From NCBI GenBank assembly GCA_012934845.2, contig WNNJ02000486.1, positions 16,894 through 80,893 of the forward strand: a stretch of DNA of 64,000 nucleotides, written 5' to 3'. The position numbers were made by a program, and so were the translations under genes. Shown here in pieces: positions 32,162-44,400 of this stretch; the stretch's first letter is position 1, and each line of letters begins with the position of its first letter. The notes below the pieces were generated by a model. The model did no database searches. It was not told where the DNA came from and saw only the letters and a program-made list of their open reading frames with translations. The stretch comes from Pomphorhynchus laevis. Its lineage: Eukaryota > Acanthocephala > Palaeacanthocephala > Echinorhynchida > Pomphorhynchidae.

Positions 32162-32360
32162 AGGCAATATGTTGCTTTCGGTTTGAGAAGGTGATTTAAC
32201 GTAAAGTGCTATTGCTCCTCTAATGTTACTGTTAATTTTTACGATTACTTGAACTTGCTCAATATAACCAATCGAGTCGGGGAAGCAGGTAGAACCGTCA
32301 AATCGTAGCTCTGATATATATGTTTGATTAACTGGAATTTGCCTTGGAAAATAAAATTTC
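32162..32360 (-). CDS. furin/PCSK-like convertase, exon 6 of those visible (P domain, first half)
   Basis: 199 bp, phase 2 in, phase 0 out; clean donor CCT/GTATGT. Encodes NFIFQGKIPVNQTYISELRF then CFPDSIGYIEQVQVIVKI and IRGAIALYVKSPSQTESNIL. This aligns with the P-domain start: the IP...L strand, Y-(I/L)-E-(H/Q)-V-Q, R-G-x-(L/I) and L-x-S-P-S-G-T-x-S-x-L. Odd: the usual Gly of SPSGT is Gln here (SPSQT). The exon was found by reading the minus strand between known exons and is fixed by its length, which restores phase on both sides. Confidence 0.93.
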
Positions 32361-32949
32361 TTTACAGTTTGTGTTCATAGCGCAAAATATTTAAAGCTAA
32401 TTAACAGTTGAAAGGTTATAAAAAATATTTATCAAGGTTTTTGTAATTGTAAGAACAAACGTTTAGGTATATTGTCCAATTCTATGTGCTCTTAAATTGT
32501 TCAGGGTGCTTAAACATCAACAGGAATAATTAATGAAATTGTTGTCCACAATTTTTGACTATTCCAATAGTCCTTTTCAAGCGTTATGTTTTTAATTAAT
32601 TTAAAAACATAATTTAATTAATTAATATTTTTAATACAATATGAATTTAAATTAATATCAGCAAATCTATGAAAACATTTCACTGACCTAAGCAGTAATA
32701 TCAATATGCTGAACTATAACAAGGGGGTCATTCTTATGTGCAAATAATTTATATATCCTTAAGATACGAGTATTCTTTGTTAAAGCATGTTTTAAGTTAT
32801 TCTGCTTAAAACATTATATCATTATAATACGATTAATCAATTTATTTAATAAAACATAAAGAAAGAGATGAGAAAAATGTAAAAAAATAATAAATTATAA
32901 TTAATTATTATAATAATTATTAGGACTAGGAATCATAAACCCATTGCGA

Positions 32950-33880
32950 ATGTGCGGTTCAAAGCTTGAAAACTAGGTTAAAATTTGTAATCCCGCAATG
33001 AAAGGTCTAATAGGTGATGACTTGGAAACCCAGCAGAAGCAAATATACAAAAAATCAAAGAATACAACAATAGAGAAGCTTTACGATACAGGCAAAGTAT
33101 AATAGAATTATCATCCAGAGATCTATTTACAATTCTCGAAAACTCAAGCAAAATTGGAGCTTCGGAATAGATCAACATTAATCACGGTGCTAAAGATTTG
33201 TACTTAATACTCGCGAGTTCCACAATGCTCTGGTAGCTTGTTATAACTGGAAAACCTCGAATCAGGGAAGGTGTGAATGTGGTAAAAGCAATGAAGTCAC
33301 ACACATATACTGTCTTGTCGAACTAAAGGAATAGCATTTGTACGCCACAATAGCATAAAGAGGGAACTTGCGAATCAAATTGAAAGGTACGTCGACGAGT
33401 TATCCAAGAACCAATATTACAGAATGTACCTGAAATCACGCTATTCGAAGCAACATCGACGATCAGAGATCATAATGCATGGACATACATAATGTGTAAC
33501 GGCCTATTTGGACATGCAACGGAGCGGTCCTTCCTGGACATCCGCATCTTTAACAGCTTTGCTTCATTATATGCAATGAGTCACATGTCAAATCCTTTGT
33601 ATACCACGAGGAAAGGAATAATAGTAAATACAAAGAACGCATAAACACAATAAAGAGAGCGCATTTTCACCCATATGTTATGCCAAAAACGAGTGGATTA
33701 TGAAATATGACTAACGCTGTGTTAAAGAAGTTAGGATCAATGCATGCTTTGCACACAGAAATACACAAATAATATACATATAAAGAAGCCGTTTGTCTAA
33801 AACGATGTCTCGAGTAGTATCGATGTCCATGCAGGACATTTGTAGCGAGAGACAAGAATTGTAAAAGAAGATTTAACAAA
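32950..33880 (+). pseudogene. LINE C-terminus with Cys/His module and R2-type endonuclease-like motif (decayed)
   Basis: Plus strand. Near 33,210-33,310: EFHNALVACYNWKTSNQ-like and CECGKSNEVTHIYC remains, a C-x-C-x(n)-H-x-x-x-C module. Near 33,430-33,560: STIRDHNAWTYIMCNGLFGH and RSFLDIRIFN, equal to the (F/L)-D-x-R-(V/I)-F-N strand of this LINE group, thought to be a PD-(D/E)xK endonuclease. Near 33,655-33,870 the last conserved block follows (AHFHPYVM, KRCLE). Same group as 12.4-14.0 and 53.6-54.9 kb. Several breaks; RT absent. Confidence 0.6.
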
Positions 33881-33889
33881 TCTGTAAAT

Positions 33890-35320
33890 GTATTATTAAA
33901 AAATATTATTAAAAAAATAAAAATATATAATTATTATCTGAAATTATTATTTAAATTGCTGTTCAATTTTAATCGGAAATGTTATATGATGAACGATATA
34001 ATCAATTTTTTGAAAAAGCATTATAATTAAATTTTTAAATGAGCAACTTAACTCTTCTATGAAAGCCACCATCATCATCAAAAAATATTTTAAAAAATGC
34101 ATCATCGTTTATTGTGTTGGTATATATGTAATAAGGAAAGATAAAATTTTGAGAATAACTTCTATAAACACCTCGCGGGAGGAATTTGTTTGCCAAGGAA
34201 TCTTGTAGATAGTAATTTTAGTAATCAATTTTGTATCATACATAGGCAGTAGTTGTGAAAAATGGATCAATGAGTCAATTTCGTCAATATCATTTCAGTC
34301 TCGAGTTTGGCCAACGCAAAGAGTAATTTGGAAATACAGTATAACCTAAGTGTATGAACACCGGCTTAATGTGTGCATATACGACCTGACTTGATGAATA
34401 CGCGTTCATTTAATAGTTTAGTAGAACCATTACCGACACATTTACTGGGTCACTCGTTTGCAAATCAGTGAATCAGGTTTGAATCTGCATTTGTTTAATG
34501 ATTCTCTTTTAATTAATTTATTATTCAGAACAAAACAGTCAAAAAGCTATTTCGCTCATGTACAAAAAGGAACAAAACAGCTGCAATGATTATATGATCC
34601 TGCTCTGTTAGCTGATATAAAATAGTCAATATCCTATAAATTTGCCATCTTGATTAGCAGCTTATTCTATACAGACAAAAGCTCGCTTAGAATGACGGTA
34701 TACGCGAAAACGATGGCCACAAAATTGATCCCATAAGAACATGTAGTATCCTCTGTTCCCAGTTGTCTTTCAAACTTTTATGTAACTGGACGGACAGCCA
34801 TTAGGATTAATAAAGTACAAAAAAACCCGCCGATATATTTATGGTTGTCAATGATTTGAATTGACAAGTCATAAACTGACGGTTGATTAAACTAGATTAC
34901 CAATATGCACAGGTCCCCATTTTACGAACATTCAAGAACAATCATGTGCCAGACTACCACTAAAATATAGAATTCTGATAACGTACCAAATTGAAACATC
35001 ATGAGCTGATCAAATTTTTAAGTAATTCGCAAAAACCGAATGAAGCGATTTCATCTACATAAAATGTTTAAAGATGACGGCATCGATACGGCTCTATGCA
35101 TATCTACTAAGAGATGATACACATAGGACGATATGTGTGAAAGATGCTTTTGAGATCGATATGGCATCATCAACTCGAACTCTAAAAGAACAAGCGGTAA
35201 GGAGTTTGTAAATTTATTGAATCAGTACATGATCCAGACGTGATTCTGACAGCAGTCTTTTACTGGGAACCAGTCGAATGTCGTGTAAAATACAGGGTAC
35301 ATATTCCAGTTATATCGTTA
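33890..35320. other. intron sequence, nothing recognised
   Basis: No exon, RNA or TE could be identified; scattered short frames only. Confidence 0.5.
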
Positions 35321-35329
35321 TATCGAAGA

Positions 35330-35790
35330 CCAATTATTTAGCAACAAATTTGGATTAAAAATTAATCGTAGCCAGTTTTGGCTTCTGGAACACAGTTTCA
35401 AGTGATTTTTCGCAATAACAATTTATATAATGACGCATTCCTTCAGGAATCCTGTGAAAAATTCAGTGCACTCGTAAACAACGGACATATATAAAGAATA
35501 ACTAGAAGGTTCACACACGCAACATGCCAGTAAAATCGCTTTAAGCACCTGAGCTTCACATATAATCGTGAGAGGAATTGCTGGAGTCTTCTTTACAGTT
35601 ATCACAAAATCAGTCGAAACGCATCCTAACCACTTCATCCGAGTGACGATGACTGCTGGGTGTTTAGGAACATTAGACTGATGGAGATAATTATCGAAAT
35701 CCAGTTAATTAGCAGCAAATATCAATTAAAAATCAATTGTAGCCAGTTTTGGCTCCTGGACCATAGTTTCAAGTAATTTTTCCCACTAAT
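35330..35790. repeat. direct repeat pair, about 365 bp apart
   Basis: About 90 bp around AGCCAGTTTTGGCTTCTGGA at 35,335-35,420 recur at 35,700-35,790. Between them, minus-strand frame 35,638-35,423 has TIICEAQVLKAILLACCVC and later YECTEFF, reminiscent of a LINE RNase H domain (the Glu helix and following Asp/Glu strand). That reading is tentative. Confidence 0.5.
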
Positions 35791-35926
35791 TGTATATATT
35801 TTTTCAGATATTTATAACCTGATATCTGCTGTAACCAGATCTTTATATTTGGTTACAAAATTTACCTGAAAATATTTGATGAGTCTTAAAATAATGACCC
35901 CAGAGCGCGGTTCAGTCACGATAAAT

Positions 35927-35930
<4 letters not shown>

Positions 35931-35962
<32 letters not shown>
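35931..35962. repeat. (AT)n microsatellite
   Basis: Sixteen perfect AT units. Confidence 0.97.
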
Positions 35963-35965
<3 letters not shown>

Positions 35966-36357
35966 CTTCAGAAATAATAAAAACAGGCCTACATAAAGAG
36001 TAAAGTACATTTAAGGTATAAACGCGTATTGTAATCTTAACATTATGCTTGAACTATAATTGATTACAACACACTAAATATGATAATAATAACTCTCACA
36101 AATTAAAGGTCTTTCAAAAGTTTTATTTGTTCATGCCTACATAACGTAAAACACATTTAAGGTACATAAGTACACTCACTATTAAAAGTAGAATTTAATG
36201 CATTTATTCAAACGCATTAGCAAAATGTTTATTTAGGATTATTATTTATGGTTATTTTAAAAATCGTAAAGCGAAATATATTACAACTTAATTCTTTAAT
36301 TTATGCTATTTAATTACATGTATTTATAAAATTGATAAGTGAATAAAATTCGCTCAC

Positions 36358-36475
36358 TTGTTTACATAAGCAGTTTCGGATTTACAGGAAATCATTGGAT
36401 CAACCTTGACCCAGTTTAAAGCAAAATGTATCATTAAACCAGCATCCATCAACCCGAATCCATATGAATTACTGA
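36358..36475 (-). CDS. furin/PCSK-like convertase, exon 5 of those visible (end of catalytic domain)
   Basis: 118 bp. The acceptor ...TATTAG/TC completes a Val codon; then SNSYGFGLMDAGLMIHFALN and WVKVDPMISCKSE, the S-x-x-Y-G-(F/Y)-G-L-(M/L)-D-A strand and the W-x-x-V-P...C boundary that ends S8B catalytic domains. The donor is AACAA/GTGAGC; an alternative TTAT/GTAAAC eight bases earlier does not keep phase with the 32,162-32,360 exon, so the later one is chosen. Confidence 0.95.
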
Positions 36476-36527
36476 CTAATACAAAAATACGGAATAAAAA
36501 TGTGTATAAAATAGAGATTGTAATAAC
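36476..36527 (-). other. 52-bp intron of the convertase gene
   Basis: GTTATTAC donor, TATTAG acceptor, no coding. Like the 45-bp intron at 29,556-29,600 it contrasts with the 2.4-17.4 kb introns of the same gene. Confidence 0.85.
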
Positions 36528-36634
36528 CTCGGAAGCCAGCTGCATTTGTCATAAATCGTGCTCCTCCAAGTATTGCGTCATATCGTGAACCCAAAACGCA
36601 TATATACATAACATCTCGCCATGTTAAATCTGGC
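36528..36634 (-). CDS. furin/PCSK-like convertase, exon 4 of those visible (LTWRD strand)
   Basis: 107 bp, phase 2 in and phase 1 out, donor CCGAG/GTTATT. Encodes PDLTWRDVMYICVLGSRYDA then ILGGARFMTNAAGFR. N-L-T-W-R-D-(V/M) following the catalytic-Ser helix is a hallmark of furin/kexin enzymes, and the T-N-x-x-G block leads to the next exon's YGFG. The middle (SRYDAILGGA) is not furin-typical and points to a diverged paralogue. Confidence 0.95.
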
Positions 36635-36639
36635 CTTAA

Positions 36640-37418
36640 AATTAAACAACTACGTTTATTATAAGAACAGATTCCAAATGAAAATGTTTAAAGTTTCTAA
36701 AATGGAAAATTAACCAAACAATTTCTTGGAAGATAATGAAAATGCTATATAATGGTCAGGAAACTTAATTTTAAAAATATAAGAGAAATCAATTAAATTA
36801 GATAAAGGAATTGTTACAAAAGTTATATTGCCCTATATATTTAAATATTTAAAGTTACAGTAAATAACAGCATTGGATTTTAAAATATAAAAGCTGTTTT
36901 GTTAATAAGGCACATCGGATCAAAAATGAAATTTGCACAGAATATAAGTTCCGTGAAGGATTTATATAGTTGAGATGTAAAGGTATGATATGGAATAAAT
37001 ATCAATGATTAACGAGACAATAAATGAGCTGCTTCAAAATCTTGGTTAAATAGTTTCCTGGTTTGTTCATAAATGTGAAAGAGAATTCGTTCACTGCATG
37101 ATAATTGAAAGTCTCGAAATATGGAGTGGTGTGCTATCTGTGTGCAAACATTATAAGTATGATTGAGATTTGACTACGGTAAAATGTATTTGTGTATGAT
37201 GTTCCAAACGATCCTTAATAGTAAACTGAAAAAATTTAACTGTTTTAAATATTTGTAAAGGCACATTAAATCATTTCATACAGTTATTTTATATAATACC
37301 TTGTGCCATTAATGTACTCGCTTACAATATCATCAGTCCAAATGACTTTGTGTTAACGAAGATTGACTAATGTGAATTTAACATTTTGTTTCTGATGATG
37401 GTATCAACATGTAGCAAC
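36640..37418. other. intron sequence, nothing recognised
   Basis: AT-rich intron of the convertase gene before the 15-bp minisatellite; no feature seen. Confidence 0.5.
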
Positions 37419-37424
37419 CTAAGC

Positions 37425-39215
37425 TCTTAAAACCTGAAACCTAGATTTCGTAAACCCAGATTCCATAAGCCTAGATTCCGTAATCCTAGATTCCGTAAAC
37501 CTAGATTCCGTAAACCTAGATTTCGTAAACCTAGATTTCGTAAATCTAAATTCCGTAAACCTAGATGCCCTAAACCTAGATTCCGTAAACCTGAATTCCG
37601 TAAACCTAGATTTCGTAAACCTAGATTCCGTAAACCTAGATTTCGTAAACCTAGATTCCGTAAACCTAGATTCCGTAAACCTAGATTCCGTAAACTTAGA
37701 TTCCGTAAACATAGATTCTGTAAACCTAAATTCCGTAAACCTAAATTTCGTAATCTTAGATTCCGTAAACCTAGATTCCGTAAACCTAGATTTCGTAAAC
37801 CCAGATTCCGTAAGCCTAGATTCCGTACACCCAGATTCCGTAAGCCTAGATTCCGTAAGCATAGATTCCGTAAACCTAGATTCCGTAAACCTAGATTCTG
37901 TAAACCTAGATTCCGTAAACCTAGATTTCCTAAACCTAGATTCCGTAAACCTAGATTTCGTAAACCTAGATTTTGTAAACCCAGATTCCGTAAACCTAGA
38001 TTCCGTTAACCTGGATTCCGTAAACCTAGATTCCGTAAACCTGGGTTCCGTAAGCCTAGATTCCGTAAACCTAGATTTCGTACTAGATTTAGAAAGCCTA
38101 AATTAAGTGAAACCTAGATTCCGTAAACCTAGATTCCGTAAAATTAGATTCCGTAAGCCTAGATTTCGTAAAACCAGATTCCGTAAGCCTATATTCCGTA
38201 AACCTAGATTCCGTAAACTTAGTTTCCGTAAACCTAGATTCCGTAAACCTAGGTTCCGTAAGCCTAGATTTCGTAAACCCAGATTCCAAAAGCCTAGATT
38301 CCGTAAACCTAGATTCCGTAAACATAGATTCTGTAAACTTAGATTCCGAAACCTAAATTTCGTAAACCTAGATTCCGTTAACCTACATTCCGTAAACCTA
38401 GATTACGTAAACCTAGATTCCGTAAGCCTAGATTCCGTAAACCTAGATACCGTAAACCTAGATTCCGTAAACCTAGATTCCGTAAACCTAGATTTCGTAC
38501 TAGATTTAGAAAACCTAAATTAAGTGAAACCTAGATTACGTAAACCTAGATTCCGTAAGCCTAGATTCCGTAAACCTAGATACCGTAAACCTAGATTTCG
38601 TACTAGATTTAGAAAGCCTAAATTAAGTGAAACCTAGATTCCGTAAACCTAGATTCCGTAAACTTAGATTCCGTAAGCCTAGATTTCGTAAAACCAGATT
38701 CCGTAAGCCTATATTCCGTAAACCTAGATTCCGTAAACTTAGTTTCCGTAAACCTAGATTCCGTAAACCTAGGTTCTGTAAGCCTAGATTCCGTAAACCT
38801 AGATTTCGTAAACCCAGATTCCGAAAGCCTAGATTCCGTAAACCTAGATTCCGTAAACATAGATTCTGTAAACCTAGATTCCGAAACATAAATTTCGTAA
38901 ACCTAGATTCCGTTAACCTACATTTAGTAAACCAAGATTTCGTAAACCCAGATTCCGTAAGCCTAGATTCCGTAAACCTAGATACCGTAAACCTAGATTC
39001 CGTAAACCTGGGTTCCGTAAGCCTAGATTTCGTAAACCTAGATTTCGTACTAGATTTAGAAAACCTAAATTAAGTGAAACCTAGATTCCGTAAACCTAGA
39101 TTCCGTAAACCTAGATTTCGTACTAGATTTAGAAAACCTAAATTAAGTGAAACCTAGATTCTGTAAACCTAGATTCCGTAAATCTAGATTCCATAGACCT
39201 AAATTCAGTAAATAC
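37425..39215. repeat. 15-bp minisatellite, about 120 units, with higher-order blocks
   Basis: Unit AGATTCCGTAAACCT, with point variants. A distinct variant (TACTAGATTTAGAAA then CTAAATTAAGTGAAA) interrupts it at 38,081, 38,498, 38,601, 39,048 and 39,121. The stretches after 38,107 and 38,627 match each other over more than 200 bp, a 520-bp higher-order duplication. As 15 is divisible by 3 both strands stay open for long frames (FRKPR on plus, ESRFT on minus); these are not taken as genes. Lies in the convertase intron, 124 bp from the catalytic-Ser exon. Confidence 0.97.
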
Positions 39216-39339
39216 TAGATTCCGTACTGACAAAAATTAAGGCGCACTATCTAAAGGATGCAGAGTATATCACGCTGCATAATATCAAATTATTTATACA
39301 AAACGATCTTAAAACAATTTAAAAACATAGTTATACTAC

Positions 39340-39440
39340 CTCGCTTCTAATACTAAGGCTATGAATGCAGTCGCAAGTGGAGCAGCAGCAGATGTACCGG
39401 TATGAAGTCGTGTACAACCGTGATGAATATCCGTTGTAAT
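39340..39440 (-). CDS. furin/PCSK-like convertase, exon 3 of those visible (catalytic Ser)
   Basis: 101 bp, phase 0 in, phase 2 out; acceptor TTTGTTTAG, donor GCGAG/GTAGTA. Encodes [20 protein letters not shown] then [13 protein letters not shown]. The H-T-G-T-S-A-(S/A)-A-P box holds the nucleophile Ser of subtilases. The exon joins in frame to the previous one (...GDKSI/ITTD) and the next (LEAR/PDLTW). All residues expected for activity are present. Confidence 0.97.
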
Positions 39441-39945
39441 CTAAACAAAAACTAATCATTACTTATGATTTTTGCTTCTTAAATTAATAAATGTTATGTT
39501 GTAAATGGCCATTTTTATGACAAATGTCCTGATTATTTATTGCTTTTTAGATGAAGCCAGTCATATTACGCTATCTACATTAAATTTATAAAGTCCTCAT
39601 TTATAAATCACATATAAAGTTGTCGTCTTAAACAGTAAAATCAATGACTTGCAAATAATGTATAAAGTTTTCAGCTTACTTAACTGAGTGGCTATATATT
39701 TTAGATCAGACTAAAAGTATTTTTCTAAACAATTACACTTTGACTATTAAATTAATCTGTTAATTAATGATAAAAATAATAAAATTTTAATTTATTAATA
39801 TAATGCACACATCATTGATACGAATGAGTGCTCGTATATAATTAAAATATTTTCCAATGTATCAATAATCATATCACTTAACTAATGCTACATTGTGCTC
39901 TATTTATGATTTGAATGAGAGATTTAAATAAATAATATATAGAAA
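39441..39945. other. intron sequence, nothing recognised
   Basis: AT-rich, between the catalytic-Ser exon and a LINE relic. Confidence 0.5.
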
Positions 39946-39948
39946 TCG

Positions 39949-42776
39949 TCAAAGAATGTAGTTGTCTAGGGAGGAATATCCAGCCGACTCCAAAAAGTAT
40001 GCCGCATTCCCTCGTTGCACGGTTGCGCTGATTCGATACATGAGCCAGCTGAATGCGCGTTTATCTTTGATTGTCCGCTTCAAAAACGCAGATGTGATGG
40101 GGCCGACCACGCCTAGTGTTTCGATGGCGATGGGGACTAACAAATACTGTCGATTCTCAAAGCAACTGTATTTGCTTCGTTTGAGCTGCTCTGTGTAGGT
40201 TGCAACATCGCTAGCAGAAGACACCGCATGGGATACATGACTGGTGGCTAGGGTGTTCGGGCAAGTGAAATCCCAAACGAGTATACGGACAGCTTCCCAT
40301 TGCATAAGAGTTGCACCGCCGAACCGTTTGCCACCGTCTCGCGCTAAGCCTGCTGGTTCTAGTCTGGACGGTAATCCCAATGTAGCAAGAGCCATTCTCA
40401 AAATTTAGTTGACCGCAACACGTCGATGGTGACAAAACGTTATCATGTAGCAGTCTAAAGCATAATCACTGTGCCGCGGGATCAACACTCTGCAAACACA
40501 CCGATGCGGTTGAAAGCATTAAACACCGAGCCCCAACGGCACGGCGATAAAAATAGATCGGTCATCAAGCCGTGTTAAAGACTTGATATTTAAGGACCCC
40601 CGGACCACTTTGATGGTAGACATTTGGACTCGATATTCAGTTGTCGGTGATTCGTCGACAAGTCATCGTTGGTAAGCTTCATAGTGTTCGTTAATCTACC
40701 GTTTTTGAGATATATGATCTAATGTAATAGTCGTCCGAAATTCAGCGCTTTATTGATTCGTGGTATTTTCCCAATCGGATTCTGAAAGGCGAATGTTATC
40801 GGCGGTAAGTTTCTTAGCAGTATCTTATTCATTTTAATTCTGTCGTTGATGGATGAACCGATAGCAGGAATAGCAGCCTATAATGCCTGGCAAACACCAA
40901 GACCTCCAATACGGATCGGTAAGGTCGCTTGCCTCCAGGCTTCGTTGAATAGTGGCACATCGAGTATTTCGCTCAATAGTATTCGAACTTCAGTGTCAAA
41001 CAATTAAAGCATTTCACTGCTGTAGCAGGGGTACATCGAAGAAGGAAGCCAATATTTGGCAAGCTGAGTGAGCTACGCAAAATCACAAAGGAGTCGTAAG
41101 CGATCAATTCGGTTAACCGGATTCCGGTGTTATGAAGCTCGTTCACTGCGTAGCTTAGTGCGTTGTCGATTCTTGCTTGCCAGCCAAGCGGTGCACCCAG
41201 AAGCTGTGCGTCTTCAGGTGTGATAGTCTTGCACGCACTCTGTTAGCCTGCAAGTGATAGTTTGGCTCACATTCCTGCTTTCGGTGATCACCTTGCACGT
41301 TTGGAAGTTTAATTGTAATCCATTTTAGGCTCCGTCAGCCTAAATTTTGTGGATATCGGCAAGAATGTCCTCCATCGTGACGCTCTAGACGCAGTCGTCG
41401 AGGTACCAAGGTTCAGACATGATTTAAAGCTATGGTCCAAGCTGTTGACAGTAAGGCAAAATAGTATAGACCCCAATGGGTCTTGTTGCTGAACGCCTTT
41501 AGCCGATAGGATAAGTTTGTCGCCAAACAAAAAGGTCGAACAAACGGTAAAATATTCGGTGTTTCGCTAGAGACGCAGCACACAATTGCATCTTTGCTCA
41601 AGCAGTTGCAGGCGTTGTAGTAGTCGAGTTTTACCATAGTGTGGTTGCAACTAGCAATGTCTGCATGAACACGAGAGATGCATGTATTGCCGCTTCGATT
41701 CCGCGCAGAGTACCGTCTCCCAGTTGTATGGGGATAAAATTATCGGCGAGCAGACTGGATACGAATTGGCATGCCAGTTTAGAAGCAATGCAGCGAATTG
41801 AATATCTGACGGCGATTAGACGAATACCGTTATCCTTCTTTAGGAAGGAGAATAACTTTCTGCTGAATGGAATATTAGGAACGTAATCCGGTACCGTTAT
41901 CTTCAAAAGAACTGTCATTAGATTCATCAAAGCCGTGGCCAAGTGGCTTGCTGATGCCCTGCTGAAAATCTTGTGAGATATCGTAGGTGCATTGTGCTTA
42001 AACCGTCAGGGTCACCCACGGACGAGGGCGGAAAAGATTGTAAAGAACACAATAAAGATGCGGCAGTAATAACAAGGTCACAATTGAGAGAGTAAAGCGG
42101 CAGAGGTGAGCAATAGGTAGAGGCTCATCTCGAGGGATCCTTAGCCTGTAAAGCTCTAGTTGTGTTTTTATAGAAAGGTAGAAGGCCCGAATCCTGGACA
42201 CAGTACGAAAAGCGCCGCGGATGTAATCATCCTCATTTTTTTTCAGAAATCTACAGTCACATTTTATCCACGGAGTATTTATTCTTTGTGATGCTGCATA
42301 CGTGATGTTCCTCTAGACAATCTCATAATGGAATTGGTAGGGGGAGCTAGCAGCTCGAATCTTTGCATATAGAGAGAGAGGGATGAGTGGGCGTACTTTG
42401 ATTCAGATAAGGCACGCGAAGCGCAATTTTAGGTAAACTGATTCGGCTCCACCATGCTGACTCGCTAGAATGTCGCTCTACGATTGCGCCAATAAGATGA
42501 GAGAACTTGACAGCCACAACCGATCAAGTGCCGCGCGGAATACTACGGATGACACGAAAATTTCAGATAACAGTTAAGTGGCGCAAAAAGCGCGCCCGGT
42601 GTTTTCGCTGGTGCCCACGGTAGACTCACGGATAGATATGAACGGCTTGATGCTGTCTGGTTCATCGCCAGTCGGAAGTCCAGAGCGCAACAACTGGAAT
42701 TCGACCATGATTTTGTACCATTCCGGTAGCTTTCGTGACGAAGAGTCTGGGATAAATTGAGCACTGTACCCTTCAT
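39949..42776 (-). pseudogene. LINE with RT and R2-type endonuclease-like C-terminus (decayed)
   Basis: Minus strand. 41,942-41,631 has the RT start (DYVPNIPFSRKLFSFLKKDN, GIRLIAVRYSIRCIASKLAC, LGDGTLRGIEAAIHAS). 41,637-41,309 has MVKLDYYNACNCLSKDAI (K-x-D-x-x-N-A-F-N in intact relatives) and AKGVQQQDPLGSILF. 40,401-39,949 is the C-terminal part with VWDFTCPNTLATSHVSHAV (F-D-V-T strand region), LLVPIAIETLG and VQRGNAAYFLESAG. Same group as the plus-strand copy at 59.7 kb. At least five breaks; the active-site DD region was not found intact. Confidence 0.75.
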
Positions 42777-42964
42777 TAGCTTAATGTGTGCGTACTTAAT
42801 TCGGTTTTATTGTTGCCTGGCCTATTCGGTTCTGTCGAGTTATGTACACGGAGGATTGGTGCACATTAAAAATACCAGTCGGTTCGGTATCAGTTTGAAT
42901 TTCTGCGTCGGTGCGGTCGCTCAATGAAACGTCTGTGTGGTTGTTTAGTCTGATATTCAATCAA

Positions 42965-44400
42965 CATTGAGAAAATAAAATCAGCTAACTGAGTCTACGT
43001 ATTTAATATAATTATAAAATAAAAACAAATAAAAATAAACAAAAATAATGCTAAATTAATAAATCAAAATTTTAATAATTGGATAATAAATAATTTTAAA
43101 TAATTGTTATAAGATTTTTAAAAACTTATATCAAGTTAAAATAAAAAATTGAAATTGAAAATAGAAGTAGCCAATTCAATTTTTATGAATTGACTAATAA
43201 ATAAGGTCATCAGGAGGAACATATTAGCATATTAATATGCTAATAAATTAGATTATCAAGTATCTTATTCTAATACAAAGTATATTATTTATTATCCATC
43301 CATCAAAATTTTCCGATGAGTTTTAATTTAAAATAAAAGTCAATTTTTATGAATTGACTAATAAATGATATACGATGTAATAGAATAAGAATTAGAGGTC
43401 ATCAGGAAGAACTGCAATGCTATCATGCTTCGGACCCTATTTCTAGACCCAACATAGCAGCGTGGCCAAACATGTGTTAGTGACGTATTTCCTCTGATGA
43501 AATTAGATTATCTAGTATTAAATTCAAATACAAAGTATATCATTTATTATCTAACCATAAACATTTTCCGCTAATGATTTTAAATTTATCATTAATATTA
43601 TTGTGTTGATTTATATATTTTACTATTTTCTGCTTGATGTTATTTTTATAGTAACCTAGTTTAAAATATGTATCTATTAAATTATTTAAATGATTTTGAA
43701 GAAAGTCACTATCATTACATATTGTTGCAATTCTTAAAATTTTATTATTTAATGTATTATATTTTATATTATATGGTATGCATGAATGCTCATGCAAAAA
43801 TATGATTCTTGTAAATTTAAATATGTAATCTTTACGATATAAATAAATAGTAGTTTTAGTTAATGTTAATTTAATGTTCATATCTAGATATACACCTTCT
43901 TTATCATTAATATTGGTTTTGTTAAGAATAAGGCTTTCTGGATAAATGTGCTCACTAATTGAATAAAAATTATTAGAATTAAATACACATATATCATCAA
44001 TGTATCGAAACATATATTTCATATATTTATATTGTTTAGATTTAGTTTTTACACAGTTATGAACAAATTTATATTCCATAAAGCTTAGAAACAAGTCAGC
44101 TATAATTGGGCTATTATTACCACCCATTGGAACACCTTTTACTTGTCTAAATATAGATGTCCCTACTTTTAAATAACTTTGATTTATCAAAATATTTAGA
44201 ATTCTATTTTACTATTTTCCGATTGATTATATTTTTATAGTAATCTAGTATAAAATATGCATCTATTAAATTATTTAAATGATTTTGAAGAAAGTCAATA
44301 TCATTACATATTTTGGCAATTTGTAAAATTTCATTATTTAATGTATTCTATTATATGGTATGCATGAATGCTCATGCAAAAATATGTTTCTTGTACATTA
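42965..44400 (-). mobile_element. Naiad-like fragment: RT C-terminus, 3' UTR, tail, plus a second partial piece
   Basis: 44,190-43,540 is a 216-aa open RT end (INQSYLKVGTSIFRQVKGVP, FRYIDDICVFN, ending KCLWLDNK). The 3' UTR block is at 43,490-43,380 and the tail arm at 43,010-42,975. A second, shorter RT piece (44,400-44,200) repeats the sequence around TYFKLGYYKN and joins head-on to the plus-strand copy at 44,400. Confidence 0.88.

Noticed and set aside
36366-36475. Alternative donor TTAT/GTAAAC for the convertase exon
   Set aside because: It breaks phase with the 32,162-32,360 exon; GTGAGC at 36,357-36,352 restores it and also matches the consensus better.
37419-39073. Long repeat-containing open frames on both strands (FRKPR- and ESRFT-type)
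   Set aside because: They are produced by a 15-bp minisatellite whose unit length is divisible by three; no start context, no non-repeat domain and both strands are equally open.
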